From: Terrisporobacter petrolearius
GTDB taxonomy: Bacteria > Bacillota > Clostridia > Peptostreptococcales > Peptostreptococcaceae
Direction: 5' to 3' (one strand)
NCBI RefSeq assembly: GCF_032598785.1
Contig: NZ_CP102984.1
Length of the DNA stretch: 64,000 nucleotides
A program made the translations under genes and the position numbers. The notes under the pieces were generated by a model, which saw only the letters and a program-made list of their open reading frames with translations, was not told where the DNA came from and made no database searches. How positions within the stretch are numbered: position 1 is the first letter of the stretch; every line of letters begins with the position of its first letter. Below, one piece after another: positions 25,585 through 35,827 of the stretch.

Positions 25585-26517
25585 ATGATTACAACTGTAA
25601 CGTTAAATGTATCTATTGATAAGGCATATAAAATAAAAGGATGCGTAGAGTCTGGAAAAGTTATTAGAGTATTAGAATGCAATAATACTGCTGGTGGAAA
25701 AGGACTAAATGTATCTAGAGTAGCTTCTCTTTGTGGGGAAGAAGTTTTGGCTACTGGATTTGTAGGTGGACATTGCGGTGCATTAGCAGAAGAATTACTG
25801 GAAAAGGATAATATAAAAAATAAATTTACTCATGTTAAAAGTGAAACAAGAAGTTGCATAAATATATTAGATGAGAATAATGTATCAACAGAGTTTTTAG
25901 AAAAAGGAGAGTCTATTAGCGATGAAGAAATAAACGCATTTTTAGATGATTTTGATAAAATAATAGAAGATAGTAATGTTATCACAATTTCTGGTAGTGC
26001 ACCTCAAGGTGTCCCAACTAATATTTATACAACTTTAATAAATATGATAAAGGCTAAAAATAAAAAAGTTATTTTAGATGCATCGGGGGATTTATTAAAA
26101 GAGGGTATAAAAGCTTTACCTACAATGATAAAACCTAATAGTGAAGAAATGGAAAATCTACTTAGTGTTAGCATAAATAATGAAGAGGAAGTAATTAAAA
26201 ATGCTATTAAGCTTCGTGAAAGTGGAATAGAATTAGTTGTCGTATCACTTGGAAGTGATGGGGCATTATTAGTTTGTAAAGATGGGGTTTATCATGGAAA
26301 GCCTCCTAAAATTGAAGTTGTTAATACAGTTGGATGTGGAGATTCTATGGTGGCTGCATTTGCAGTTGCAATGGAAAGGGGATACTCAAATATAGATAGT
26401 CTAAAATATGCTATATCTATTTCAGCAGCTAATGCAATGACTTTTTCTACAGGAAGTTTCAATTCAGAAGATGTAGATAATATATTTGAAAATACACAGA
26501 TTAAGAAAATTTATTAG
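25585..26517 (+). CDS. Sugar-phosphate kinase of the 1-phosphofructokinase/tagatose-6-phosphate kinase family
   Basis: 310 residues of the PfkB fold: N-terminal ITTVTLNVSIDKAYKI, glycine-rich NNTAGGKGLNVSRVASLCG, and C-terminal ATP/catalytic NTVGCGDSMVAAFA (catalytic Asp). LacC/FruK-type members phosphorylate tagatose-6-phosphate or fructose-1-phosphate. The aga context makes tagatose-6-phosphate the likely substrate, feeding the aldolase before it. Confidence 0.85.
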   Translation: MITTVTLNVSIDKAYKIKGCVESGKVIRVLECNNTAGGKGLNVSRVASLCGEEVLATGFVGGHCGALAEELLEKDNIKNKFTHVKSETRSCINILDENNVSTEFLEKGESISDEEINAFLDDFDKIIEDSNVITISGSAPQGVPTNIYTTLINMIKAKNKKVILDASGDLLKEGIKALPTMIKPNSEEMENLLSVSINNEEEVIKNAIKLRESGIELVVVSLGSDGALLVCKDGVYHGKPPKIEVVNTVGCGDSMVAAFAVAMERGYSNIDSLKYAISISAANAMTFSTGSFNSEDVDNIFENTQIKKIY

Positions 26518-26612
26518 GTAGCAAACTAATCGTCAAGCTATTTGATCAATATATGGTGGCATGATTGTTGTGAATTATATGCACCATTCAAAACCTAGTA
26601 AAAAAGATAAAG

Positions 26613-26642
26613 AACTACTAAGTTTATAGCTTAGTAGTTTAT
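26613..26642 (+). terminator. Terminator after the kinase gene
   Basis: Arms AACTACTAAG/CTTAGTAGTT around TTTATAG, then T-rich. The rest of the 371-base gap to the next gene holds an AT-rich promoter region; a SAM-I riboswitch was looked for and not found. Confidence 0.8.
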
Positions 26643-26888
26643 TTATTTATTAACTTAAGGATGGTTCTACTCACTGAGGGCAAATAATTTACAAGTAGAA
26701 GTAAATAAAAATTGTAAATTAAAAGAGAATTATAGAAAAAATTAATATTAACGTGCTATATATAGATATAAACCATAGGGTAAAATGGCGAAAAATAGTG
26801 AATTATTTCATAATTTGTAATATAATTACCAATGTTGCTTAAAAAGTATTTTATTTCTAAATAATATATAATATGAAAGGTAGAAAAT

Positions 26889-27734
26889 ATGATTGAAATA
26901 AAAAAATTAAATAAATCATATGGAGAACACAAGGTTTTAGAGGATATTAATCTGACAGTTAATGAAGGAGAAGTATATGGATTTATTGGTTCAAGTGGAG
27001 TTGGAAAGTCTACACTACTTGATTGTATAAATGGATTAGAAGAGTATCAAACAGGTTCAATTACTGTAGGAGATGTAAAAGTAGAGAATTTATGCGAGGA
27101 AGATTTAAGAAAGTTAAGAAAAAATATGGGGATGATTTTTCAAAATTTTTCTTTGTTGAAAAGAAAAAATGTATATAAAAACATAGCATTGCCTATGGAA
27201 TGTTGGGGATATTCAAAAGAAGAAATAGATAAAAAAGTTAAATCATTAGCATCATTAGTAGGTCTAAGTGATAAATTATATGTCCGCCCAGATAAGCTAA
27301 GTGGTGGTCAAAAACAAAGAGTTGCCATAGCAAGGGCACTGGCTTTGGAACCTAAATATTTACTATGTGATGAATGCACATCAGCCTTAGATCCAAGGAC
27401 AACCTTATCAATTTTAGAATTATTAAAAAATATCAATAAAAATTTAGGGATAACTATTATAATAGTTACTCATGAAATGAAAGTTGTAAAGTATATATGC
27501 GATAGAGTGGCAATTTTAGCTGATGGAAAAATTGCAGAGCAAGGTTATGTAGAAGAATTATTTACAAATAAGTCATATACATTAAAAAAATTACTAGGGG
27601 AAGAAGATATAGATTTTGATAGTGAATTTTTATCCTTAAAATTAGATAAAAAAGAAAAAGTTTTAGTTGAGAAGTTTTTAAAATCTCAAAAAATATCTTA
27701 CAGTATAGAAGGAGAAGAAAGCCATGTTTACTAA
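26889..27734 (+). CDS. metN: MetN-like ABC transporter ATPase
   Basis: 281 residues: Walker A GSSGVGKSTLL, signature LSGGQKQRVAIARAL, Walker B YLLCDECTSALDP, and switch THEMKVVKYICD. MetN proteins usually carry a C-terminal ACT-like NIL domain and exceed 320 residues. Here the tail after residue 230 is short (KEKVLVEKFLKSQKISYSIEGEE), so the methionine-sensing domain seems absent or reduced. GAAAGGTAG precedes ATG. The end overlaps the permease start by 11 bases. Confidence 0.8.
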   Translation: MIEIKKLNKSYGEHKVLEDINLTVNEGEVYGFIGSSGVGKSTLLDCINGLEEYQTGSITVGDVKVENLCEEDLRKLRKNMGMIFQNFSLLKRKNVYKNIALPMECWGYSKEEIDKKVKSLASLVGLSDKLYVRPDKLSGGQKQRVAIARALALEPKYLLCDECTSALDPRTTLSILELLKNINKNLGITIIIVTHEMKVVKYICDRVAILADGKIAEQGYVEELFTNKSYTLKKLLGEEDIDFDSEFLSLKLDKKEKVLVEKFLKSQKISYSIEGEESHVY

Positions 27735-28389
27735 TACGAGTCTAAAACAATACTTACCAACAGTGATTATGCCTGCAATAGGAGTTACAATTAAAATCAT
27801 AGTTTTTTCAGCGTTATTTTCTATAATTATAGGAATGATATTGGGAATTGTTTTAATTATAACTGACGCTGATGGGTTACACCCTAACAAACTAATACAT
27901 ACCGTATTAGATAAGGTAACTGATATTATACGTTCATTTCCTACAATGATTTTAATTTTAGCTATTGCTCCCATAACTAGAATAGTGATAGGAACTACAA
28001 TAGGTGCAAACGCTGCCATATTTGCAATAACAATAGGGTGTATACCTTTTGCTACTAGAATGACAGAATCAGCATTACAGACTGTTGATAAACAATTGAT
28101 AAAAGCAACTAAATCTTTTGGAGCATCAAAAACTCAAATTATTATTAAGGTGATGCTAGTAGAAGCATTACCAGTAATGGTTTCTAATTTTACAATAATG
28201 TTAATAAATATGTTGAATATGTCAGCAATTGCAGGAGCTGTTGGGGCAGGTGGTTTAGGTGCCGTTGCATTAACATACGGATATCAGCGATTTGACTATG
28301 CTATCATGTATTTTGTTGTATGTATTTTGATTATATTTGTTCTCTTAATTCAAGCTTTAGGGAAATTAATATATAAAAAAATAGTATAA
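27724..28389 (+). CDS. metI: MetI-like ABC transporter permease
   Basis: 221 residues, with five or so membrane segments and the coupling loop ATKSFGASKTQIIIKVMLVEALP of the methionine-uptake permease family. AGAAGGAG within the upstream gene precedes ATG. It forms the channel with MetN and the NlpA-type lipoprotein. Confidence 0.85.
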   Translation: MFTNTSLKQYLPTVIMPAIGVTIKIIVFSALFSIIIGMILGIVLIITDADGLHPNKLIHTVLDKVTDIIRSFPTMILILAIAPITRIVIGTTIGANAAIFAITIGCIPFATRMTESALQTVDKQLIKATKSFGASKTQIIIKVMLVEALPVMVSNFTIMLINMLNMSAIAGAVGAGGLGAVALTYGYQRFDYAIMYFVVCILIIFVLLIQALGKLIYKKIV

Positions 28390-28404
28390 AATAAGGAGAG
28401 AGAA

Positions 28405-29235
28405 ATGTTAAAAAAAATATTAGGTATAATGTCTGCAATAATAATGACAGTAGCTTTTGCTACAGGATGTAGTAAATCAAGTACTGAAGTTGAAAAAGAT
28501 AAAAAACATATAGTTGTAGGAGGAACTTCTATATCTGAAGTTACATATCAAGCTATAAAAGAAAAATATGAAAATATGGGATATACAACTGAATTTGTCA
28601 GTTTTGAATCTAATCCAGTTGTTTTAGAAGCTTGTAATAATGGGGAAGTTGATATATCCCTTGGACAACATAAGAAGTTTGTATCAAGTTATAATGAAAG
28701 CAACAATGGTGATTTAGATATGGTTAAGCCATATGGTTATTATACAGGTATAGGTTTATATTCAGAAAAATACTCATCAGTAGATGAAATTCCTAAAAAT
28801 GCTAAAATAGCAATAATGAATGATGCTATGAATATGGATATAGCCCTTAGAATACTAGAGGATGTAGGTTTAATTAAAATAGATGAATCTGTTAAAAATG
28901 CAACTGTAGCAGATATAGTAGAAAATCCGAAAAATATATCAGTAATAGATATGGATCAGGCTCAAACTGTAACTTCTTTAAAAGATATGGATGCTGCTTG
29001 TGTATTTTTCACACATATGTCTAATGCAAAAAAAGACCCTGCAAAATATTTAGCTAGAGATAATAAAATGATCGATTACCCAATGGGAGTAATAGTTAAA
29101 AAAGAAAATAGTAATGCAGATTGGTCAGTTGATTTTGCAAAATGTTTTAGAGACAAGGATGTTCAAAAAGAAATAAATGATGCGTTTCCAGGGGTATTTG
29201 AATTCTATACAGATGACAATCAAGTGAGGGAATAA
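28405..29235 (+). CDS. metQ: NlpA/MetQ-family substrate-binding lipoprotein
   Basis: 276 residues: lipobox FATGCSKS (Cys about 23), then HIVVGGTSISEVTYQAIKEKYENMGYTTEFVSFES and EVDISLGQHKKFVSSY in the position of the NlpA ligand-binding segment. Characterised relatives bind methionine, but the group also includes binders of other compounds. TAAGGAGAG lies ahead of ATG. The adjacent DUF169 gene is not a usual methionine partner, so the ligand should be left open. Confidence 0.78.
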   Translation: MLKKILGIMSAIIMTVAFATGCSKSSTEVEKDKKHIVVGGTSISEVTYQAIKEKYENMGYTTEFVSFESNPVVLEACNNGEVDISLGQHKKFVSSYNESNNGDLDMVKPYGYYTGIGLYSEKYSSVDEIPKNAKIAIMNDAMNMDIALRILEDVGLIKIDESVKNATVADIVENPKNISVIDMDQAQTVTSLKDMDAACVFFTHMSNAKKDPAKYLARDNKMIDYPMGVIVKKENSNADWSVDFAKCFRDKDVQKEINDAFPGVFEFYTDDNQVRE

Positions 29236-29240
29236 TAGCC

Positions 29241-30023
29241 ATGGAGAATAATTGGCATGAAACTGTAAAAAGAATATATTCATCATTAGATTTAGATAGA
29301 AAAGTAGTTGGAATTAAATTATTTAAAAATGAAGATGAATTTAATAATGAAGAGTCATTGCTTCCAGCAAAAAAAATGAATTACTGCTTAGCAGTTGCAA
29401 GTGCATCCAAAGGATATTCTATTAAATTAGAAAAAAATAAGTTTTTGTGCAAAAGCGGATCTAGAGTTTTAGGTATAGATAAAACAGATTTAAAAAATTC
29501 AAATGGAGAAAATTGGTCGAGGTTAGGGTTATATTGTAATAGTCAAATAAGCTATTCTGTTAGGGAAGAACTTAGTTATGTACAAGACGATATTATTGGT
29601 GTTACAGTTAAACCAATAGAAGAGTATGAAACTATTCCAGATGTTATAATATGTATTTCTAGTCCATACAATATAATGAGATTGGTTCAAGGTTATGCAT
29701 ATTATTATGGAATGCCTAAAAACATCAATATGATAGGAAATCAAGGAGTTTGTTTAGAATGCACAGCAAGACCCTATGTAAAGCAAGATATTAATGTATC
29801 TCTTTTATGTATAGGAACTCGTCATAAGACAAATTGGAAGGATGGAGAATTAGCCATAGGAATTCCTAAAGAACAAATTACTAATACTATTGACGGTATT
29901 TATAAGACGATAAATATAATGGAAAGCAATCACAATAAAGAACAGATTATAAAAAAATTTGATGATGAAGGTATAGAGAACCCTAGTATACAGTATAATT
30001 ACAATTACTACACAGAGTGTTAG
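29241..30023 (+). CDS. DUF169-family protein
   Basis: 260 residues starting five bases after the lipoprotein. PAKKMNYCLAVASASKGYSIKLEKNKFLCKSGSRVLG and GNQGVCLECTARPY are the cysteine-containing segments of the DUF169 family, whose function is unknown. Five or more conserved-looking cysteines suggest metal or Fe-S binding. Membership in the transporter operon suggests it uses or senses the imported compound. Confidence 0.75.
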   Translation: MENNWHETVKRIYSSLDLDRKVVGIKLFKNEDEFNNEESLLPAKKMNYCLAVASASKGYSIKLEKNKFLCKSGSRVLGIDKTDLKNSNGENWSRLGLYCNSQISYSVREELSYVQDDIIGVTVKPIEEYETIPDVIICISSPYNIMRLVQGYAYYYGMPKNINMIGNQGVCLECTARPYVKQDINVSLLCIGTRHKTNWKDGELAIGIPKEQITNTIDGIYKTINIMESNHNKEQIIKKFDDEGIENPSIQYNYNYYTEC

Positions 30024-30127
30024 AAGAATTAAGGTTATATGAGGCCAACACACTCATACTGTGATTTAAAAACAGGATCAGATAACATCAACTTTTGGTT
30101 ATGAATTAATAAGAATAAAATATAGAA

Positions 30128-30158
30128 ATTGCCGTAGCATCATACTACGGCAATTTTT
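30128..30158. terminator. Bidirectional terminator
   Basis: AATTGCCGTAG/CTACGGCAATT around CATCATA, with T run, between the converging DUF169 and permease genes. Confidence 0.85.
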
Positions 30159-30161
30159 ATA

Positions 30162-31298
30162 TTAAAACTTGCATATTAAACCATAAACAAGGGGCACAAA
30201 AACAGCCAAACCTAAAACATTATAAAAAGTAAAAGACTTCATATAATTATCATTTCCAAACTCACTAGTATAAATTTTATAAGAAATAACACTAGCAAGA
30301 GAAGCTATCAAAGTGCCCATACCACCAATATTTACTCCCAAAAGCAATTCTTTAAACTGATCTGTAAACCCAGATAAAAGCATAGTAGCAGGAACATTAC
30401 TAATAAATTGACTAGATATAACAGAAGATAAAAATGTAGACTGAGGACTACCTAAAATACCATCCATAAAGTTTTTAACAACATCCATAGTTGACATATT
30501 ACCTACAAATATGAAAAATCCAACAAAGGTAACTAATAATGAATAATCAACTTGGGAAAATAAGTTTTTATTTAAAATCAAAACTGTAATTATAGTTATT
30601 AAAAAAGTAACTTTATAATCAATAACATGAAAAACTGATAATAAGATTATTAAAAATAATGCACTAAATAAGTAAACATCTCTTTTGTTGTTAATTTTAA
30701 CATCTTCTAAATCTAAACTTAAATCTATTCTCTTATCTTTAAAAACAAGGAATACTAAAAGTAATATGGATAAAACAACTACAGGTAGAGTTATCTTAAA
30801 AAAGTCCATAGGATTTAAATTATAAAAAGAATAAATAAATAAGTTTTGAGGATTACCCATAGGAGTAAAACTACTGCCAAGATTGGCGGCTAATGTTTGT
30901 AGTACAACTACTTTTAACACGTTAATATTAGCTTTTCTTCCAATAACTATACTAAGAGGAACAAATGTAATAAGTGCAACATCATTGGTAACAATCATGG
31001 AAGATACAAAAGTTATAAATACCAATGCTAATGATATGGAAGTGTAAGTATTACACTTTTTTAATAAATTTACAGCTATACTATCTAGTACTTTTAATTC
31101 TTTAAAAGCAGCAACAACTATCATAAGATTAAACAATAGTATAAGTACTTTAAAGTCAATATATGACATTTTAGGTGCGGAAACAAAAGAACTAATTATA
31201 GCAAGGGTAAAGGCTATAGTTAGAACACATTCTTTTTTTATAAACTCAATAATTGAGTATTTTAATTTTAATTCTTGTGATTGAATATTTTGACTCAT
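30162..31298 (-). CDS. SLC13/ArsB-NhaD superfamily ion or carboxylate permease
   Basis: About 378 residues with ten or more hydrophobic segments. SSMIVTNDVALITFVPLSIVIG and AANLGSSFTPMGNPQNLFIYSFYNLN are the duplicated substrate-site segments of the CitMHS/ArsB/DASS-type superfamily (the SxTPxGNPQN form). Substrate could be a dicarboxylate, arsenite or sodium/proton; sequence alone does not decide. ATG 31298 follows GGAGAG; ATG 31328 lacks such a site. Confidence 0.78.
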   Translation of the reverse strand: MSQNIQSQELKLKYSIIEFIKKECVLTIAFTLAIISSFVSAPKMSYIDFKVLILLFNLMIVVAAFKELKVLDSIAVNLLKKCNTYTSISLALVFITFVSSMIVTNDVALITFVPLSIVIGRKANINVLKVVVLQTLAANLGSSFTPMGNPQNLFIYSFYNLNPMDFFKITLPVVVLSILLLVFLVFKDKRIDLSLDLEDVKINNKRDVYLFSALFLIILLSVFHVIDYKVTFLITIITVLILNKNLFSQVDYSLLVTFVGFFIFVGNMSTMDVVKNFMDGILGSPQSTFLSSVISSQFISNVPATMLLSGFTDQFKELLLGVNIGGMGTLIASLASVISYKIYTSEFGNDNYMKSFTFYNVLGLAVFVPLVYGLICKF

Positions 31299-31596
31299 AT
31301 TTCTCTCCAAATAATAAATTTTTGCCATGAAAATTTTACACTATTATATAGAATAAATCAAATGATTCAATAGATAATGTAATTTACTTATTTATAAAAC
31401 CAAGTATATGAGATAATTGCTACTTTTGTAGGTAATACTATTTTGTTTATTGAGATTTCGAATAAATGCAGGTGCAATATAGAAAAAAACAATTTGAACT
31501 ATTTTGTCAAAAAATGTATTATGAAGATTGCTGAAAATTTGTATGCTGAAGATGTGAACAAGACAGTCTAAATATTATTTTAAAAAAGGAATAAAA

Positions 31597-32643
31597 ATGA
31601 GAATAAGATTAGAAAATTTAAGCAAAAAATTTAAAAACTTAATAGCCGTAAATAATTTAAATATTGATATTAAAGATGGGGAATTAGTATGTTTACTTGG
31701 ACCTAGTGGGTGTGGAAAAAGTACCACATTATCCATGATTGCAGGACTGGAAAATCCCACAGATGGGAAAATATACTTTGATGATAAAGATATGACAAAA
31801 ATAGAAGCTGAGTACAGAGATATAGGGATGGTATTTCAAGATTATGCACTTTACCCTCATTTAACTGTATTTCAAAATATAGAGTTTCCTTTAAAAATCA
31901 AAAAATTAAATAAAATGGATAGAAAAAAAGAAATTACTAGAGTTGCAAAACTAATGCAAATTGAAGAATTGCTAAATAAAAAACCAAGTAAATTATCAGG
32001 AGGGCAACAGCAAAGAGTTGCTATTGCAAGAGCAATAGTAAAAAATCCGAAGATTTTGCTTTTAGATGAGCCCTTGTCTAACCTAGATGCTAGGCTGAGA
32101 ATTGAGCTTAGAGAAGATATACGAAAGTTACAAAAAAAACTAGGAATAACAACTGTATTCGTCACTCATGATCAAGAAGAAGCTCTTAGCATATCTGATA
32201 AAATTTTACTTATGGACAAAGGAAATGTTCAACAGTATTGTAATCCTAAAGAAATGTATATGAAGCCTAAAAATCAATTTGTTGCAACTTTTTTAGGTAA
32301 TCCAACTATGAATTTATTTGATGGATTAGAAGAGGATGAAAAAATATACATGCTAATCTCAGGAAAGAAGAAAGAATTAGCGTCCAACAATATACATAAA
32401 GTAGCAAGTCAAAAAGGTAAAGTGAAAATAGGAATTAGGCCAGAAGACTTCATATTACACGAAGATGGTATTTTAGAAGGGGAAATTTATGCCCTGCAAA
32501 CTTTAGGAAAAGACGTTTATTTAGAAGTTAAATGTGAAGATGTATTTTTTAGAGTAAGTATAAATTGGGATCACGATTTTAATGAAGGTGATATAGTAAA
32601 ATTCAATGTGAAATATATGCATATTTTTAATTTAGGAGAATAG
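31597..32643 (+). CDS. Carbohydrate/glycerol-3-phosphate-type ABC ATPase (UgpC/MsmX-like)
   Basis: 348 residues: Walker A GPSGCGKSTT, signature LSGGQQQRVAIARAI, Walker B ILLLDEPLSNLDARLR, switch VTHDQEEALSISD, and a C-terminal TOBE-like regulatory domain (KVKIGIRPEDFILHEDGILEGEIYALQTLG). AAAGGAA precedes ATG. First gene of a four-gene importer operon. Confidence 0.9.
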   Translation: MRIRLENLSKKFKNLIAVNNLNIDIKDGELVCLLGPSGCGKSTTLSMIAGLENPTDGKIYFDDKDMTKIEAEYRDIGMVFQDYALYPHLTVFQNIEFPLKIKKLNKMDRKKEITRVAKLMQIEELLNKKPSKLSGGQQQRVAIARAIVKNPKILLLDEPLSNLDARLRIELREDIRKLQKKLGITTVFVTHDQEEALSISDKILLMDKGNVQQYCNPKEMYMKPKNQFVATFLGNPTMNLFDGLEEDEKIYMLISGKKKELASNNIHKVASQKGKVKIGIRPEDFILHEDGILEGEIYALQTLGKDVYLEVKCEDVFFRVSINWDHDFNEGDIVKFNVKYMHIFNLGE

Positions 32644-32646
32644 AAG

Positions 32647-33528
32647 ATGAAAAGATTAAAAAATGACAATTTAAGAGCATTTTTTTATTTATTGCCTGCC
32701 TTAATTATTATTGTAATGTTTCAATTTTATCCCATAATAAAATCTTTTTTGATAGGATTTTATACAGATTTCGATTACTTAACAAATAGTGTTTATGAAG
32801 TGGGCATAGATAATTTTGTACATGTATCTGAGGATATTAGTTTTCATAAGGCAATAATTAATACTTGTGTATATGCATTTATAGCTACACCTTTAGGAAT
32901 TATAATAGCTCTAATTTTTGCTCTTATTTTAAATTCAAATATTAAATTTAAAAAACTGTTTACTAACGTTTTTTTCCTACCTTTTGTTACATCTACTACA
33001 GCTGTAGCCGTAGTATTTAGATGGATGTTGAATAAAGACTTTGGTATTGTAAATGCTTTTTTAGATGTGCTAGGTATGGCTAAGGTTTCTTGGCTGATGG
33101 ACCCTAATATGACTATTCCTATACTAGTTGTACTAAGTATTTGGAAAGGTCTAGGATATAAAATTATTATATTTTTAGCATCATTACAAAATATAGATAG
33201 TCGCTATAATATGGCAGGAAGAATAGATGGAGCGTCAAGGTTTCAAAGGATATGTCATATTACTATTCCTATCTTAAAACCAACCATACTATTTTTAACA
33301 ACAATATCATTAATTGAATCATTCAAACTGTTTGATGAAATATATGTATTGTATGGAAAGAAAAGTGGACCATTAGAAAGTGGTTTGACTATAGTATATT
33401 ACATATTTGATAAATTCTATAGTCACTGGGAATTTTCAATTGCGTCAGCAGCAGCATTTATTCTGTTTTTGATTATATTAATATTTACTATACTTCAGTT
33501 TGTTATAACTAGAAGGAAGGAAGAGTAA
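32647..33528 (+). CDS. UgpA-like ABC permease
   Basis: 293 residues with six membrane segments and the EAA loop RIDGASRFQRICHITIPILKP. It starts three bases after the ATPase stop, behind TAGGAGA. It pairs with the next permease to form the channel. Confidence 0.87.
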   Translation: MKRLKNDNLRAFFYLLPALIIIVMFQFYPIIKSFLIGFYTDFDYLTNSVYEVGIDNFVHVSEDISFHKAIINTCVYAFIATPLGIIIALIFALILNSNIKFKKLFTNVFFLPFVTSTTAVAVVFRWMLNKDFGIVNAFLDVLGMAKVSWLMDPNMTIPILVVLSIWKGLGYKIIIFLASLQNIDSRYNMAGRIDGASRFQRICHITIPILKPTILFLTTISLIESFKLFDEIYVLYGKKSGPLESGLTIVYYIFDKFYSHWEFSIASAAAFILFLIILIFTILQFVITRRKEE

Positions 33529-33529
33529 A

Positions 33530-34360
33530 ATGAAAAAAACAAAAGAAAAAGTAGGAATTATTTTATCATATATAATTTTAATAATAGGTGCTATATCTGT
33601 AATGTTTCCATTTATATGGATGATATTAACATCTTTAAAACAAGGAAATGAAGTTATGGTAATGCCACCTAAATTATTTCCAAAGGAAATACAATGGCAA
33701 AATTTTAAGGATGCTTTAGACGCGGTACCTTATACAAAATATTTATTTAATAGTGTTTTTGTAGCTACTTGTGTGACTATAGGTGAATTGATAACAACTA
33801 TTTTAGCAGCTTATGCATTTTCATATATTCCATTTAAATTAAAGCAAGTTTTATTTATATTGCTTATTGCTACTATGATGGTACCTAGTGAAATATTGAT
33901 GATTCCAAACTACGTGACTTTAAGTTCTTTAGGATGGATCAATACATATAAATCATTAATAATTCCATGGTGTACAAGTGTATTTTCAATATTTTTACTA
34001 AAACAACAATTTGATAATGTACCAAAATCTTATTATAAAACGGCAAAAGTAGATGGTTGCAATGGGTTCAAGTTTTTATGGAGAGTACTTGTTCCCATAT
34101 CTAAAACAACTATTTTTTCTGTAGCTATATTAAAATTTATTAGCTGTTGGAATTCTTACATGTGGCCGCTAATAGTTACAAACACAGAGGATATGAGAAC
34201 CTTACCTGTTGGATTAGCAGCTTTTTCAACAGAAGCAGGTGTACACTATAATACTTTAATGGCATTCTCAGTTCTGATGGTAACTCCAATAATTATATTG
34301 TATATTTATACTCAAAAATATATTTTAAATGGAGTTAGTAAATCAGGGCTTAAAGGATAA
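33530..34360 (+). CDS. UgpE-like ABC permease
   Basis: 276 residues, with EAA loop KVDGCNGFKFLWRVLVPISKT and the typical N-terminal FPFIWMILTSLKQGNEV. It begins one base after the partner permease, behind GGAAGGAAG. It belongs to the MalG/UgpE group. Confidence 0.87.
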   Translation: MKKTKEKVGIILSYIILIIGAISVMFPFIWMILTSLKQGNEVMVMPPKLFPKEIQWQNFKDALDAVPYTKYLFNSVFVATCVTIGELITTILAAYAFSYIPFKLKQVLFILLIATMMVPSEILMIPNYVTLSSLGWINTYKSLIIPWCTSVFSIFLLKQQFDNVPKSYYKTAKVDGCNGFKFLWRVLVPISKTTIFSVAILKFISCWNSYMWPLIVTNTEDMRTLPVGLAAFSTEAGVHYNTLMAFSVLMVTPIIILYIYTQKYILNGVSKSGLKG

Positions 34361-34388
34361 AATATATACAACTTAAGGGGAGAAAAAA

Positions 34389-35732
34389 ATGAGAAAAAAA
34401 ATTTTATCATTGTTACTTTGTGGAGTAATGATGGCATCAATGCTAGTAGGTTGTTCAACAACTAAAGACGAAAAGAAAGATAAGGGAGAAAACAAATCTA
34501 CTATAGCTACTAAGGTTACAGAACCAGTAAAAATAACTTTTTGGCATGCTATGAGTGGAGTAAATGAGGAAGCAATAAAAAAAATAACAACAGATTTTGA
34601 ATCTAAAAATCCAAATATTAAAGTTGATGTAGTTAATCAAGGTGATTACTTAACATTATTTGATAAATTAATGGCTTCTGCAAAATCAAAACAACTTCCA
34701 ACAATTACGCAAGTATACTCAAATCGTTTATCTTGGTATATATCAAAAGACCTTGTAACAGATTTAACACCATTTATGAAAGATAGCAAAACTGGGTTTA
34801 CAGATGAAGACTACAAAGATATACCTGAAATGTTCTTAGCAGATGGTATTTGGAATGAAAAACAATATGCAATGCCTTTTAACAAAAGTCAAATGGTACT
34901 GTACTATAATGAAGAAATGTTAAAAGAAGCAGGTATTGATGTTCCAACAACATGGGAAGAATGGGCTGATGCAGCTAAAAAATTAACTAAAGACGAAAAT
35001 GGCGATGGTCAACCAGAAGTTTATGGATGTGTATTCGCAAACAACCTTTCTACAGATATAGCTCCATGGGTTAAACAAGCTGGTGGATTAACTATGGATG
35101 AAAAAACAAATAAATTACATTTCGATACACCTGAAATGAAAGAAGCAGTAGAGTTTTTAAACAGCATGGTACAAGATAAAACTGCACGTTTAGCTGGAGA
35201 TGATCAAAATGCAAATGTTCCATTACAAGATGGAAGAGCAGCAATGTGCGTTGCATCAACTTCTGCTCTTCCTTATATAGAAGAGGGAACTGCTGAAGGA
35301 ATAACTATAAATGCAGCAGCATTACCAGGAAATAAAACTGACGATCAATTATACTATGGTACAAATGTGGCAGTATTTAATACAGCTACTGAGCAAGAAC
35401 AACAAGCAGCATGGGAATATATTAAATATTTAACTTCAACAGAAAATACAGCATACTTTGCGGCACAAACAGGATATATTCCAGTAAGAAAAAGTGCTCA
35501 AAAAGATCCTGAATTCTCAAAAATATTAACTGAAAAACCAATAAAACAACTTTCCTTTGATTGTATGGATAAAGGATTCCAAGGAACTAGAAATATAGGT
35601 GGAATTAATGCATTAGATGAGTTAGGAAAACAATTAGACCTAGTATTCAATGGCAAAAAAGACATAGATCAAGCTCTGAAAGATGCACAAAAGAAAGGTA
35701 CAAAGGCACTAGAAGAAGCTAAAAATAACTAA
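34389..35732 (+). CDS. UgpB-like extracellular solute-binding lipoprotein
   Basis: 447 residues: lipobox MLVGCSTT (Cys about 22), Lys/Asp/Glu-rich tether, then ITFWHAMSGVNEEAIKKITTDFESKNPNIKV and MPFNKSQMVLYYNEEMLKEAG, features of UgpB. The end (GYIPVRKSA... GKKDIDQALKDAQKKG) also fits. Glycerol-3-phosphate or its diesters are the likely ligands, but other sugars are possible. AAGGGGAG precedes ATG. A terminator follows at 35747. Confidence 0.85.
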   Translation: MRKKILSLLLCGVMMASMLVGCSTTKDEKKDKGENKSTIATKVTEPVKITFWHAMSGVNEEAIKKITTDFESKNPNIKVDVVNQGDYLTLFDKLMASAKSKQLPTITQVYSNRLSWYISKDLVTDLTPFMKDSKTGFTDEDYKDIPEMFLADGIWNEKQYAMPFNKSQMVLYYNEEMLKEAGIDVPTTWEEWADAAKKLTKDENGDGQPEVYGCVFANNLSTDIAPWVKQAGGLTMDEKTNKLHFDTPEMKEAVEFLNSMVQDKTARLAGDDQNANVPLQDGRAAMCVASTSALPYIEEGTAEGITINAAALPGNKTDDQLYYGTNVAVFNTATEQEQQAAWEYIKYLTSTENTAYFAAQTGYIPVRKSAQKDPEFSKILTEKPIKQLSFDCMDKGFQGTRNIGGINALDELGKQLDLVFNGKKDIDQALKDAQKKGTKALEEAKNN

Positions 35733-35746
35733 AATTGTGATTAAAG

Positions 35747-35784
35747 ATTAGGAGTGTCTATTAAAAATGGCGCTCCTAATTTTA
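35747..35784 (+). terminator. Terminator of the Ugp-type operon
   Basis: Arms ATTAGGAGTG/CGCTCCTAAT (G-U pairs) with loop TCTATTAAAAATGG, followed by TTTTAT. Confidence 0.75.
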
Positions 35785-35827
35785 TAGTTATTAATATAAA
35801 AATTATCAATTAAAGGAGGTGATTTTT

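Noticed and set aside
26640..26888. SAM riboswitch before the MetNIQ-like genes
   Set aside because: No SAM-I core helix sequence or terminator directly before the start was visible.
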